Assembly: GCF_022440805.1 (NCBI RefSeq)
Contig: NZ_JAKNTK010000001.1
Span: 1,550,001-1,614,000 of the forward strand
DNA: 64,000 bases
Source: Holdemania massiliensis
Lineage (GTDB): Bacteria > Bacillota_I > Bacilli_A > Erysipelotrichales > Erysipelotrichaceae
Direction of reading: 5' to 3'
This document shows positions 35,281-44,243 of this stretch, piece after piece. The notes under the pieces are model-generated. The model was not told where the DNA came from and ran no database searches. It saw nothing but the letters and a program-made list of their open reading frames with translations. Each line of letters opens with the position of its first letter. Within the stretch, counting starts at the first letter, position 1. A program made the translations under genes and the position numbers.

Positions 35281-36222
35281 ATGTCAGTTGTATCTATGCG
35301 TAAAATGCTCGAAAGCGGCGTTCATTTCGGACACCAGACCCGTCGTTGGGATCCGAAGATGAAACCGTATATCTACACAGCGAAAAACGGTGTTTACATC
35401 ATCGATTTAGCCAAGACACAGCAGAAGCTGGATGAAGCTTATGAAGCCATGAAGGCGATTGCTGAAAAGGGCGGCAAGGTTCTGTTTGTCGGCACCAAGA
35501 AGCAGGCTCAGAGCGTTGTTCTGGATGAAGCTCTGCGTTCCGGTTCTTTCTATGTCAACCAGCGTTGGCTGGGCGGCATTCTGACGAACTACCGCACAAT
35601 TCAGAAGCGCATCAAGCGGCTTTTGGAAATTGAAGAAATGGAAGCTTCCGGATCGATCAATGTTTATCCGAAGAAGGAAGTCGCTCAGATCCGCAAGGAA
35701 GCAGCTCGTCTGGAAAACTTCTTAGGCGGCATCAAAGAAATGAAGAAACTGCCGGATGCAATCTTCGTTGTCGATCCGAAGGAAGAACACAACGCGGTTG
35801 CTGAAGCGAAGAAGCTGAACATTCCCGTCTTTGCGATGGTTGACACCAACTGCAATCCAGAAGAAGTCGATTACCCGATTCCTTCCAATGATGATGCAAT
35901 TCGTTCGGTAAAACTGATCATCGGCGTATTGGCGGATGCGATTGTTGAAACCAAGGGCGGTCTGTTAAGCTATGCTTATCAGGAAGATCAGGAAGCGGAA
36001 GACATCACGATGAAGGAAGTCATCATCAACGTTGAACAGCAGGCGGAAGAAAACGAACGCCGCCGTCGTCAGAGAAACGAAGAACGCCGTCCGCGCAACA
36101 ACCGCTATGGCGATAACAAGCGTTTCACACCGCGCCGCGAAAATGCTGAAGCTGCCAAGGCTGCTGAAGCTGCACCAGCTGCTGAAGCAAAACCGGCAGA
36201 AGCTGCAAAGGAGGCAAAATAG
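35281..36222 (+). CDS. rpsB: 30S ribosomal protein S2
   Basis: Essential small-subunit protein needed for initiation. The 313-residue protein starts MRKMLESGVHFGHQTRRWDP after five residues and has the S2 blocks VLFVGTKKQAQ and RWLGGILTNYRTIQKR. It is about 70 residues longer than standard S2: beyond about residue 245 it carries an Arg/Asn-rich then Ala/Glu-rich low-complexity tail ending EAAKEAK. It lies two bases before tsf, the conserved rpsB-tsf pair. Confidence 0.97.
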   Translation: MSVVSMRKMLESGVHFGHQTRRWDPKMKPYIYTAKNGVYIIDLAKTQQKLDEAYEAMKAIAEKGGKVLFVGTKKQAQSVVLDEALRSGSFYVNQRWLGGILTNYRTIQKRIKRLLEIEEMEASGSINVYPKKEVAQIRKEAARLENFLGGIKEMKKLPDAIFVVDPKEEHNAVAEAKKLNIPVFAMVDTNCNPEEVDYPIPSNDDAIRSVKLIIGVLADAIVETKGGLLSYAYQEDQEAEDITMKEVIINVEQQAEENERRRRQRNEERRPRNNRYGDNKRFTPRRENAEAAKAAEAAPAAEAKPAEAAKEAK

Positions 36223-36224
36223 TC

Positions 36225-37115
36225 ATGGCAATTACCGCTGCATTAGTAAAAGAACTGCGTGAAAGAACAAGCGCAGGCATGATGGACTGCAAAAAGGCCC
36301 TGACCGAATGCGACGGCGACATGGAAAAGGCCATTACTTGGCTGCGTGAAAAGGGCATCGCCAAAGCGGCGAAAAAGGCCGGCCGGATCGCGGCTGAAGG
36401 TCTGACCCGGGTCGTAGCCGAAGGCAACCGGGCTTGCTTGATTGAAGTCAACTCGGAAACCGATTTCGTCGCCAAGAACGAACAGTTCTTAGACCTGATC
36501 AATACGACAGCAGAGATGATCCTCAAAGCTGCGCCGAAGACGCTGGAAGAAGCTCTGGCTCTGAATGTCAATGGAGCAACGCTGGAAAGCAAGTTCATTG
36601 ATGCCACAGCGACAATTGGTGAAAAGATTACGCTGCGCCGCTTCGAAATCATGGAAAAGACAGACAACGACATTTTTGGAACATATATGCACATGGGCGG
36701 CAAGATCAGCGCCTGCGTCGTTTTAAAGAACAGCGATGACGCGGCGGTTGCCAAAGACATGGCGATGCAGGTGGCTTCGATGAGCCCAAGCTATGTTTCC
36801 CGCAACCACATGCCGGCGGAAGTTGTTGAAAAGGAAAGAGTCGTTCAGATGGAAATCATGAAGAATGATGAATCCCTGGCCAACAAGCCGGAAAAAGTGC
36901 TGCAGGGCATCGTTGAAGGCCGTCTGAGCAAGTCTTTGCAGGAAATGTGCCTGGTTGACCAGCCGTTCTTCAAAGATCCGAACCAGAAGGTTTCTCAGGT
37001 TCTTAAGGCTGCGAATACAGAAGTTGAATGCTTCATTCGCTACGCTGTCGGCGAAGGTCTGGAAAAACGCGAAGAAAACTTTGCGGAAGAAGTCGCCAAG
37101 CAGATCGGCAAATAA
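36225..37115 (+). CDS. tsf: Elongation factor Ts
   Basis: Nucleotide exchange factor for EF-Tu. The 296-residue protein has the N-terminal UBA-like domain with LRERTSAGMMDCKKALTE, then VNSETDFVAKNEQF near residue 78, and the coiled core with duplicated domains. AAGGAGG lies in the last codons of rpsB. A strong terminator follows, so unlike in many Firmicutes it is not directly joined to pyrH. Confidence 0.97.
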   Translation: MAITAALVKELRERTSAGMMDCKKALTECDGDMEKAITWLREKGIAKAAKKAGRIAAEGLTRVVAEGNRACLIEVNSETDFVAKNEQFLDLINTTAEMILKAAPKTLEEALALNVNGATLESKFIDATATIGEKITLRRFEIMEKTDNDIFGTYMHMGGKISACVVLKNSDDAAVAKDMAMQVASMSPSYVSRNHMPAEVVEKERVVQMEIMKNDESLANKPEKVLQGIVEGRLSKSLQEMCLVDQPFFKDPNQKVSQVLKAANTEVECFIRYAVGEGLEKREENFAEEVAKQIGK

Positions 37116-37125
37116 GCATAACCTA

Positions 37126-37155
37126 AAGCGATTGAGTGATCAGTCGCTTTTTTTT
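37126..37155 (+). terminator. Intrinsic terminator after tsf
   Basis: AAGCGATTG / CAGTCGCTT (one G-U) with a 6-base loop and eight T. Confidence 0.88.
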
Positions 37156-37281
37156 AGTTCTTTTAAAAACAGCGTTGGCAAAAGATCCCTTTTTTTGGAA
37201 AATTCAGGTGAAATTCTCATGTTGTTCACCCAGACTTCGTTTTAAATGGGTATACTAACTTCATCAAAAACGAGGTGAATT

Positions 37282-38868
37282 ATGAAACATCATTCTTTTC
37301 CAGCACTATTCAGCCTGTGTCTGATTCTGAGCGGGTGCAGTACAGCCCCGACCTCAACACCTTCCACTTCCCCCGTCCAGACCGCTGAAGAGGCCGTGTC
37401 CATTACACTTAGCGATCAAGAAATTCGGGTAGATGGACAGGCGATCACCGGCACCGGTGCGGTCACGTTGTCCCATGACATCGTCTATTATGAAGCGGAT
37501 CAGGGGACAGCGTATGGCGAAGGCAGCCCTGCGGATGAACATCCTGCCGAGGAAGCGGCGGCGCATTCGGTGATCACAATCCGCGAGCCGGGAACCTATC
37601 GGATCAGCGGTACACTCAGTCAAGGACAGATCGCGGTTGATCTGGGTGAAGATGCCGACAACGATCCCGCTGCTGTGGTCACCTTGATTCTGGATCAGGC
37701 GGAGATAACCTGCACGGTCGCCCCGGCGATCATTGTCTATCATGCTTATGAGTGTGCGGACGAACAGGCTCAAAGCGAGGTGAATACCCAGGCGGCAGGG
37801 TTTAACCTGATCGTTGCCGACAACACGGAAAACTACGTGAAGGGTGCCTATGTTGCGAAAATATACCAAGAAGGCACAACGAAGAAGCTGCATAAATACG
37901 ACGGTGCGATCGAGTCCAAAGTCTCGATGAACCTTGACGGTGAAACGGAAGGCAATGGAATCCTGAACGTTGAGGCCAGCAATGAAGGCATTGAAACGGC
38001 GATGCATATGACAATTAACGGCGGAAACTGGTTCATTCATTCCGCGGATGATAGTCTTAATGCCAATGAAGACGGCATTTCCGTCATCACGATCAATGAC
38101 GGAACGGTGCGCTGCGATGCCGGAGCTGGCGAAGAAGGCGATGGGATTGACTCCAATGGCTGGATCGTCATCAACGGCGGTACGGTTCTTGCCTCGGCCA
38201 ATCCAACAAGCATGGACAGCGGACTGGATTCCGACAACGGGATTGTGATTCACGGCGGCACTGTGCTGGCAACGGGCAATATGTTTGATGAAATCGACGA
38301 AGCTTCAACGCAGAATGTCGCGGTCTTCAGCTTTGCTCAAACTCTGACGGCAGCGGACTGGCTGGTGTTGGCAGACAACGATGGACAGCCGGCTGTCGGT
38401 CTGAATGCACCGAATACTTATACAATTTTAATCTATTCCTCACCGCAGCTGGACGCTCAGGAGTATACGCTGGCGCAGACTTCAAGCGTGAAGGGAGAGG
38501 ATCTCGGCGGACTTGTCACTTCTGTGCAGTCAACCGATGAACTCCATGCGCTTGGCTATTCGCAGACAACCCTGGGCATGGGAATGCGTCCGCAGGGCGG
38601 AGCGTTTGGTAAAGAAGAAAATCCGCAAACAGGTACGGCTGAAGACGGCCGTCCACAGGGAGAACGTCCGCAGCCTGATGAACAAGCGGAGCGTGATCAT
38701 CAACCTCCGGCCAATCTGAAAAAGCCGGAGGAAGGTGATCGGCCGATACAGGATAGACAAGATCAGGGTGCCTTCAATGAAGAACCTGGGGAAGTGAATT
38801 CGGTTTTCTCCCTCCAGTCCGGTATCTCAATGTTCTCCGGAATCCGGCGGCTGGAAGAAGCTGAGTGA
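37282..38868 (+). CDS. Secreted lipoprotein with carbohydrate-binding-like beta-helix (DUF4353 type)
   Basis: A 528-residue exported lipoprotein with signal peptide and lipobox (LSG-C, Cys at about 19). A Ser/Thr/Pro linker is followed by the family blocks EPGTYRISGTLSQGQIAVDL and VTLILDQAEITC. A right-handed beta-helix-like array of INGG/INDGTV turns (residues about 235-330) comes next. Proteins of this type are annotated as carbohydrate-binding domain-containing. The C-terminus (from about 440) is rich in Pro, Glu, Gln and Arg. It has its own terminator and sits between tsf and pyrH, which are usually neighbours, so it looks like an insertion. Function not established. Confidence 0.8.
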   Translation: MKHHSFPALFSLCLILSGCSTAPTSTPSTSPVQTAEEAVSITLSDQEIRVDGQAITGTGAVTLSHDIVYYEADQGTAYGEGSPADEHPAEEAAAHSVITIREPGTYRISGTLSQGQIAVDLGEDADNDPAAVVTLILDQAEITCTVAPAIIVYHAYECADEQAQSEVNTQAAGFNLIVADNTENYVKGAYVAKIYQEGTTKKLHKYDGAIESKVSMNLDGETEGNGILNVEASNEGIETAMHMTINGGNWFIHSADDSLNANEDGISVITINDGTVRCDAGAGEEGDGIDSNGWIVINGGTVLASANPTSMDSGLDSDNGIVIHGGTVLATGNMFDEIDEASTQNVAVFSFAQTLTAADWLVLADNDGQPAVGLNAPNTYTILIYSSPQLDAQEYTLAQTSSVKGEDLGGLVTSVQSTDELHALGYSQTTLGMGMRPQGGAFGKEENPQTGTAEDGRPQGERPQPDEQAERDHQPPANLKKPEEGDRPIQDRQDQGAFNEEPGEVNSVFSLQSGISMFSGIRRLEEAE

Positions 38869-38871
38869 TCA

Positions 38872-38893
38872 AAGGCGGCGTCAGCCGTCTTTT
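38872..38893 (+). terminator. Intrinsic terminator after the DUF4353-type gene
   Basis: AAGGCGGC / GCCGTCTT (one G-U) with loop GTCA and a short T run. Confidence 0.75.
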
Positions 38894-39078
38894 CCGTATT
38901 CAAAGCAAAGTCCGGATGAAATGGAAGGCAGCGGAGGCGACAAATTAAAAAGATTGTCAACAAATTCAGCGTTGTCCTTTTCAATCCGTTGGAAATCGCC
39001 TACAATAAAAGAAAGTGAGAAACTTTGCGGGATGAAAAAGGTCGGAAAGCTGATCGGTACGACATACACTTTTATGCG

Positions 39079-39121
39079 GGTGTCAGATTCTTTAAATTTG
39101 ATGAACTTGGTGTCAGACCCT
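39079..39121 (+). repeat. REP-like direct repeat of GGTGTCAGA
   Basis: GGTGTCAGA occurs at 39079-39087 and 39109-39117, 30 bases apart, in the 313-base gap before pyrH. The same word occurs in inverse orientation near 3.88 kb. A TATGAT -10-like box for pyrH follows at 39139. The remainder of the gap shows no gene I can support. Confidence 0.45.
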
Positions 39122-39207
39122 AGGAAAACACGGGCGAATATGATAAAATAACGTCTGAAAAAGAAGCAGTCACAGAATTCGTTTCTGATGAAAAAGGAGA
39201 GATAACT

Positions 39208-39909
39208 ATGTACAAGCGCATCCTGCTCAAACTCAGCGGAGAAGCTCTGTCCGGACAAGGAACCAATTTTGACCCTGAAATTCTGAAATCACTGGCCAGC
39301 CAGATCAAGGAAATTCAGGATCTGGGCGTCGAAATTGCGATTGTGGTCGGCGGCGGCAACTTCATCCGCGGCAAAATGGCGGAAAAAATGGGAATTGAGC
39401 GTGTTCAGGCCGATTATATGGGCATGCTTGCCACAGTCATCAATGCATTGGCAATTCAAAGCTCGCTGGAACAGATCAATGTTCCGACCCGTGTTCAGAC
39501 GGCGATTGAAATGAATAAGGTCGCGGAGCCGTTCATTGCCCGCCGCGCGATCCGGCATCTGGAAAAAGGCCGGGTTGTGATCTTTGGCGCCGGTACCGGA
39601 AGCCCGTTCTTCTCAACGGATACGACGGCGGCATTAAGAGCTTCGGAGATCAAAGCGGACGTCATTCTGATGGCCAAAAACGGCGTCGACGGCGTCTATT
39701 CCGCAGATCCTAAATTAGATCCAAACGCGGTAAAATATGACCGGTTAACGTATATGGATCTGATCCAAAAAGGCCTGGCGGTCATGGATACGACCGCGAC
39801 TTCGATGTGTATGGATAATCACATCGACCTGATCGTCTTCAACATGAATCAGGAAGGCAATATCAAGCGCGCCGTGATGGGCGAAAGCATTGGAACAATC
39901 GTAGAATAA
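39208..39909 (+). CDS. pyrH: UMP kinase
   Basis: Phosphorylates UMP to UDP; hexameric amino-acid-kinase-fold enzyme. The 233-residue protein begins YKRILLKLSGEALSG and has IAIVVGGGNFIRG near residue 45, IFGAGTGSPFFSTDTTAALRA near 129 and the late VMDTTATSMCMDN block. AAGGAG precedes the ATG. It is followed within 17 bases by frr, the conserved pair. Confidence 0.97.
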   Translation: MYKRILLKLSGEALSGQGTNFDPEILKSLASQIKEIQDLGVEIAIVVGGGNFIRGKMAEKMGIERVQADYMGMLATVINALAIQSSLEQINVPTRVQTAIEMNKVAEPFIARRAIRHLEKGRVVIFGAGTGSPFFSTDTTAALRASEIKADVILMAKNGVDGVYSADPKLDPNAVKYDRLTYMDLIQKGLAVMDTTATSMCMDNHIDLIVFNMNQEGNIKRAVMGESIGTIVE

Positions 39910-39926
39910 ACAGGAGGAACCTTACG

Positions 39927-40476
39927 ATGATGAAAGAAATACTTGATAACAGCCGCTCTAAAATGCAGAAAGCGATCGACACCTTCAGCGAACATCTGGA
40001 AACCATCCGCACCGGACGGGCCAATGCCGGCATGCTTGCCGGAGTGGAAGCCGATTACTACGGCTGTCCGACGCCGATTAACCAGATCAGCTCGATTACG
40101 GTTGTCGAAGGCCGTCAGCTGGTCGTTAAGCCGTATGATTCCAGCTCGCTGAAAGCAATTGAGCATGCGATCAATAAGTCCGATCTGGGTCTGAATCCGC
40201 AGAATGACGGTTCCGTCATCCGCATCAATGTTCCGGCTTTAACGGAGGAAACCCGGAAAGAATTATGCAAGAAGGTTTCCAAGTTGTCGGAAGAAGCGAA
40301 GATTGCGGTCCGTAATCTGCGTCGGGATGCAAACGAGGCTGCGAAAAAAAGACGAAACGCTGACCGAAGATGCGGAAAAGGAATGCCTTGAAAAAATTCA
40401 GAAGCTGACGGATGAAATGATTAAGAAGGTCGAAGCCGTCGCTGCTGAAAAAGAAAAAGAAATCATGACAGTGTAA
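39927..40476 (+). CDS. frr: Ribosome recycling factor, with a frameshift in a run of seven A
   Basis: Splits post-termination ribosomes together with EF-G. The first 140 codons are normal: MMKEILDNSRSKMQKAID, then NPQNDGSVIRINVPALTEETRKEL and VRNLRRDANEAAKK. At GCG-AAAAAAA-GAC (40341-40353) the frame breaks because one A too many is present, and the zero frame then stops at 40389. Skipping one base restores the expected C-terminus (DETLTEDAEKE, then IQKLTDEMIKKVEA), ending at TAA 40474-40476. That gives 182 residues, the usual length. Since frr is essential, this is either a homopolymer sequencing error or a real slippage site. AGGAGG lies 9 bases before ATG 39927. Confidence 0.9.
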
Positions 40477-40481
40477 CGGCA

Positions 40482-40507
40482 AAGCTCACCTTGAAGTGAG
40501 CTTCTTT
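40482..40507 (+). terminator. Weak terminator-like hairpin after frr
   Basis: AAGCTCAC / GTGAGCTT with a 6-base loop is followed only by CTTTG, so substantial read-through into uppS is expected. Confidence 0.45.
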
Positions 40508-40523
40508 GATAAGGAGCGACGGT

Positions 40524-41225
40524 ATGGAAGAAAAAATTAGACATGTAGCGATTATTATGGACGGCAACGGACGTTGGGCGAAAAAACAGGGCAAGGTCCG
40601 CACCGCCGGTCATTACCAGGGCGTTGAGAATGTGCGCAACATCGCGATTGCGGCGAATGATCTGGGCGTAGAAGTGCTGACGGTGTTCGCTTTTTCGACG
40701 GAGAACTGGAAACGTCCGGAGGAAGAAGTCAGTTATCTGATGAAGCTGCCGTCGGTCTTCTTTAAACGCTTTTTAAAGGAACTGATGGAAAAGAACATCC
40801 GGATCACGATGATCGGGGAAATGGATCAGATTCCTAAAGATACGGCAAAAGTGCTTCAGGCTGCGATTGATGATACGCGGGAAAATACCGGTATGATCCT
40901 GAACTTTGCGATGAATTACGGCGGCCGCCGGGAAATTGTATTGGCGGCACAGGCCTATGCCAAGGATGTGCGGGAGGGCAAAGCCAGCGATTCGATCAGC
41001 GATGCGGAGTTTGGAAACTACTTGATGGGTGCACAATTTCCGCCGCTGGATCTTTTGATCCGCACCAGCGGGGAGTATCGGATTTCCAACTTTATGCTTT
41101 GGGAAATTGCGTATGCGGAAATGATCTTTGTGGAGGAAGCCTGGCCGGATTTCACGCCAGAGCTTTTAAAGCAATGTCTGGATCAGTTTAAACAGCGGGA
41201 CAGACGGTTTGGAGGCGTCAAGTGA
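40524..41225 (+). CDS. uppS: Undecaprenyl diphosphate synthase
   Basis: Makes the C55 lipid carrier used for peptidoglycan and wall polymers by cis-prenyl transfer. The 233-residue protein has HVAIIMDGNGRWAKKQGK at the N-terminus, with the catalytic Asp, VLTVFAFSTENWKRP near 60 and LLIRTSGEYRISNFMLWE near 180. ATG 40524 follows AAGGAG; the frame begins a little earlier without a site. It overlaps cdsA by 4 bases. Confidence 0.97.
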   Translation: MEEKIRHVAIIMDGNGRWAKKQGKVRTAGHYQGVENVRNIAIAANDLGVEVLTVFAFSTENWKRPEEEVSYLMKLPSVFFKRFLKELMEKNIRITMIGEMDQIPKDTAKVLQAAIDDTRENTGMILNFAMNYGGRREIVLAAQAYAKDVREGKASDSISDAEFGNYLMGAQFPPLDLLIRTSGEYRISNFMLWEIAYAEMIFVEEAWPDFTPELLKQCLDQFKQRDRRFGGVK

Positions 41226-41986
41226 AACAGCGTATCCTGACCGCCGCGCTGATCATCGCGGTCGTTTTGCCGCCGTTGATTTTAGGCGGAACGCTGATCG
41301 ATCTGTTGATGTTGTTCTGCCTGGTCACCGGAGCGTATGAAATTACGCATTGTCTGAAAACGCCGCGTAAGAATTTACTCATGATCGCCATGATTGGCGT
41401 GATGATCGCTTTGGCTTTGATCAGTCCGCAGTTCTTGGGGGCTGGTTTGGCATTAACGATGGTGGTGCTGTTTGCCGCGGCGATTGCCGATCCCAAGCTG
41501 GATCTAAACGACATTACGCTGGTTTTTGCGATGCTGACGATCTTTACGATGGCGGTTCGCTCGATTATTTCGATTTATGCTCAGAATTCATGGCTGATGA
41601 TGTATGTGATTTTAGCCACCTATCTGACAGATACAGGTGCGTATTTCTGCGGTTATTTCTTTGGTAAGCATAAGCTGATCGAACGGATTTCCCCGAAGAA
41701 AACGGTGGAAGGCGCCATCGGCGGATGGCTGTGCGGGACGCTGGGTGCGTTTGTCTTTGCGCTGACCATGCTGCCGGAGCTGTCGATCGGCCTCGCGCTG
41801 TTTGGCGCAGCGACGATGGCGATTGTCGGACAGCTGGGGGATCTGGCGTTCAGTCTGATTAAACGAAATGTCGGTATCAAAGATTTTGGATCTTTTCTGC
41901 CGGGACACGGCGGGATTTTGGACCGGATCGACAGTCTGTTATTTAATTTGCTGTATTTTACGCTGATTTTAGCGATGGTGGTGTAA
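41222..41986 (+). CDS. cdsA: Phosphatidate cytidylyltransferase
   Basis: Integral membrane enzyme making CDP-diacylglycerol, the precursor of anionic phospholipids. The 254-residue protein has about seven hydrophobic helices and ends with the signature GIKDFGSFLPGHGGILDRID near residue 220. RISPKKTVEGAIGGW lies near 157. GTG 41222 overlaps the uppS stop (GTGA). Confidence 0.94.
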   Translation: MKQRILTAALIIAVVLPPLILGGTLIDLLMLFCLVTGAYEITHCLKTPRKNLLMIAMIGVMIALALISPQFLGAGLALTMVVLFAAAIADPKLDLNDITLVFAMLTIFTMAVRSIISIYAQNSWLMMYVILATYLTDTGAYFCGYFFGKHKLIERISPKKTVEGAIGGWLCGTLGAFVFALTMLPELSIGLALFGAATMAIVGQLGDLAFSLIKRNVGIKDFGSFLPGHGGILDRIDSLLFNLLYFTLILAMVV

Positions 41987-41987
41987 T

Positions 41988-43142
41988 ATGAAACGTTGTT
42001 GTGTAATGGGCGTAACTGGTTCGATCGGGGTGCAGACCGTGGACGTCTGTACGGCGCATCCGGAGGCTTTTCAAATTACTTCTATCAGTGCCGGGCGCAA
42101 TCTGGCACAGCTGCGAAAACTAATTGTACAGCTGCCGCACTTAAAAGCGGTCTGTGTTCAGGAGGAAGCGGATTGTCTGACGCTGACCCGCGAATTTCCA
42201 AATCTGGAATGGGTTTGGGGTGAGGCGGGACTGCTTCGTTTAAGCGAGCGGGATGACTACGATGTGCTGGTCAACTCTTTAGTCGGATTTGTCGGCTTAA
42301 AGCCAACGCTTAAGGCGATTGAAGCAGGACATGACATCGCGCTGGCCAATAAGGAAACGCTGGTGGTTGCCGGAGCGTTCGTCAATGCGGCCTGCCGTCA
42401 GCATCAGGTAGCACTGCTGCCGATTGACAGCGAACATTCCGCGATCTTCCAATGCCTGCAGGGAAACCGCAGGGATCAGCTTCAGCGTCTGATCATCACC
42501 GCGTCCGGCGGCAGCTTCCGGGATTTAACCCGTGAACAGTTAAAGGGTGTGACGGTGAAGCAGGCTTTAGCGCATCCAAACTGGTCGATGGGAGCCAAGA
42601 TCACGATTGACAGCGCGACGATGATGAACAAGGGGTTTGAAGTCATCGAAGCGCATTGGCTGTTTGATGTGGATTTTGATCACATTGACGTGCTGATTCA
42701 TAAGGAAAGCGTGATCCATTCGCTGGTTGAATATCAGGATCATGCGGTGATCGCCCAGTTGGGCACAGCGGACATGCGGCTGCCGATTCAGTATGCATTA
42801 AGCTATCCTGAACGTCTGCCGTTAATCAACAGCCAGCAACTGGATCTGGCTGCGATCGGAACACTGCATTTTGCCCCAGCCGATTTTACTCGCTATCCCT
42901 TGCTTGGGTTAGCTTATGAAGCAGGAAGAAAACAAGGAACGATGCCGGCGGTGATGAATGCCGCCAACGAGGAAGCCAACGCTGCATTCCGTGAGGGGAA
43001 AATTTCATTTTTAGACATTGAGGAGCTGGTGATCGACGCCTGCCGAACTCTCGCTTTCACGGATTCTCCGTCCCTGGATGCGATTTTCGAGGCAGATCAT
43101 CAGGCCCGTGAGTTTGTGAAATCACATCTGAAAGGAGCCTAA
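41988..43142 (+). CDS. dxr: 1-deoxy-D-xylulose 5-phosphate reductoisomerase
   Basis: NADPH-dependent second step of the MEP isoprenoid pathway, upstream in metabolism of the UppS substrate. The 384-residue protein has the NADPH loop GVTGSIGVQTVDV, then ALANKETLVVAG near 120, PIDSEHSAIFQ near 145 and the substrate site HPNWSMGAKITIDSATMMNKG near 195. It starts two bases after cdsA and is followed by rseP three bases later. Confidence 0.97.
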   Translation: MKRCCVMGVTGSIGVQTVDVCTAHPEAFQITSISAGRNLAQLRKLIVQLPHLKAVCVQEEADCLTLTREFPNLEWVWGEAGLLRLSERDDYDVLVNSLVGFVGLKPTLKAIEAGHDIALANKETLVVAGAFVNAACRQHQVALLPIDSEHSAIFQCLQGNRRDQLQRLIITASGGSFRDLTREQLKGVTVKQALAHPNWSMGAKITIDSATMMNKGFEVIEAHWLFDVDFDHIDVLIHKESVIHSLVEYQDHAVIAQLGTADMRLPIQYALSYPERLPLINSQQLDLAAIGTLHFAPADFTRYPLLGLAYEAGRKQGTMPAVMNAANEEANAAFREGKISFLDIEELVIDACRTLAFTDSPSLDAIFEADHQAREFVKSHLKGA

Positions 43143-43145
43143 GCA

Positions 43146-44192
43146 ATGGCAATTTTGTATTTTATCATCCTGCTGTCCGTGATCATCATCGTCCATGAAT
43201 GCGGCCATCTGATCGCTGCCAAGTGTTTCCATGTTTACTGCGGTGAATTTTCTATTGGGATGGGACCTAAGCTATGGTCCTATAAAGGCAAGGAAACGAC
43301 ATTCACGCTGCGGGCTTTGCCAATCGGCGGCTACGTTGCGATGGCGGGCGAGGAAGGCAGCGAATTTGAAGGCGTGCCGCGTGAGCGGACGATCAAAGGC
43401 GTATCGCATTGGAAGCAGATCATCATCATGCTTGCCGGAGTGATCATGAACTTCGTGCTGGCCTGGCTGATCTTCGCTTCGATCATTTTGATCAACGGCA
43501 GCTACAACATTGCTCCCAAAGCGGTTGTCGGCGGCGTGGTCGCCGGTTCACCGGCGGAGGCCGCAGGTTTTGCGGAAGGCGATGTAATTACGAAAGTGGT
43601 CTTCGCTGACGGTACGGTCGTCAAGCCGTCCAACTTTTATGAGATTCTGACGTATTCGATGGACAATACCGATCCGGTAACCTATACGTTAAAGCGCGGC
43701 GGGGAAACATTGGAAAAAACGGTAGCACCAGTGTATGACGAGCAGGAGCAATCGTGGCTGGTCGGTATCAAAATCCCCCCGGCAACGCAGGTCAAAACCA
43801 CACTGCTCAACAGCGGTTACTACGGCGCTCAGTATATGGGGCAGACCGTCAAGGAACTCATCACAGCTCTGACCCGTCTGGTCAAGGGCATCGGATTTGA
43901 GGATCTGTCCGGTCCGGTCGGCATTTATCAGGTCACGGAGCAGCAGGCCAGTCTGGGGCTGCAGAACTATATTTTATTGATCGCGCTGTTATCGCTGAAT
44001 GTCGGCGTGTTCAATCTGCTTCCGCTGCCGATTTTGGACGGCGGGCGAATTCTGCTGGTGATTGTGGAAATGATTATCGGCAAGCCGCTCAACCAAAAGC
44101 TGGAGGCTGGAATTACAGCGGTCGGCGTAGCCCTAGTTCTGCTTTTAATGGTGTATGTGACCTGGCAGGATTTAATGCGGTTGTTTATTTAG
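43146..44192 (+). CDS. rseP: Site-2 protease RseP/RasP (M50 zinc metalloprotease)
   Basis: Intramembrane protease that cleaves anti-sigma factors and remnant signal peptides. The 348-residue protein has HECGH at about residues 17-21, a PDZ domain (about 115-200, AGSPAEAAGFAEGDVI) and the second catalytic motif LPLPILDGGRI near 295. Several hydrophobic helices are present. GGAG precedes the ATG by 7 bases. In most Firmicutes proS and polC follow; here galE does. Confidence 0.95.
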   Translation: MAILYFIILLSVIIIVHECGHLIAAKCFHVYCGEFSIGMGPKLWSYKGKETTFTLRALPIGGYVAMAGEEGSEFEGVPRERTIKGVSHWKQIIIMLAGVIMNFVLAWLIFASIILINGSYNIAPKAVVGGVVAGSPAEAAGFAEGDVITKVVFADGTVVKPSNFYEILTYSMDNTDPVTYTLKRGGETLEKTVAPVYDEQEQSWLVGIKIPPATQVKTTLLNSGYYGAQYMGQTVKELITALTRLVKGIGFEDLSGPVGIYQVTEQQASLGLQNYILLIALLSLNVGVFNLLPLPILDGGRILLVIVEMIIGKPLNQKLEAGITAVGVALVLLLMVYVTWQDLMRLFI

Positions 44193-44243
44193 CTCCATCT
44201 CCTCAAAGGCGAGGAAGACATAGAACAAATAGGAGGAATCAGC

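Noticed and set aside
35091..35303. 70-codon open frame between xerC and rpsB
   Set aside because: It covers the hairpin, promoter and leader of rpsB and overlaps the true rpsB start.
38921..39151. 76-codon open frame before pyrH
   Set aside because: It spans the REP-like repeats and lacks a ribosome binding site.
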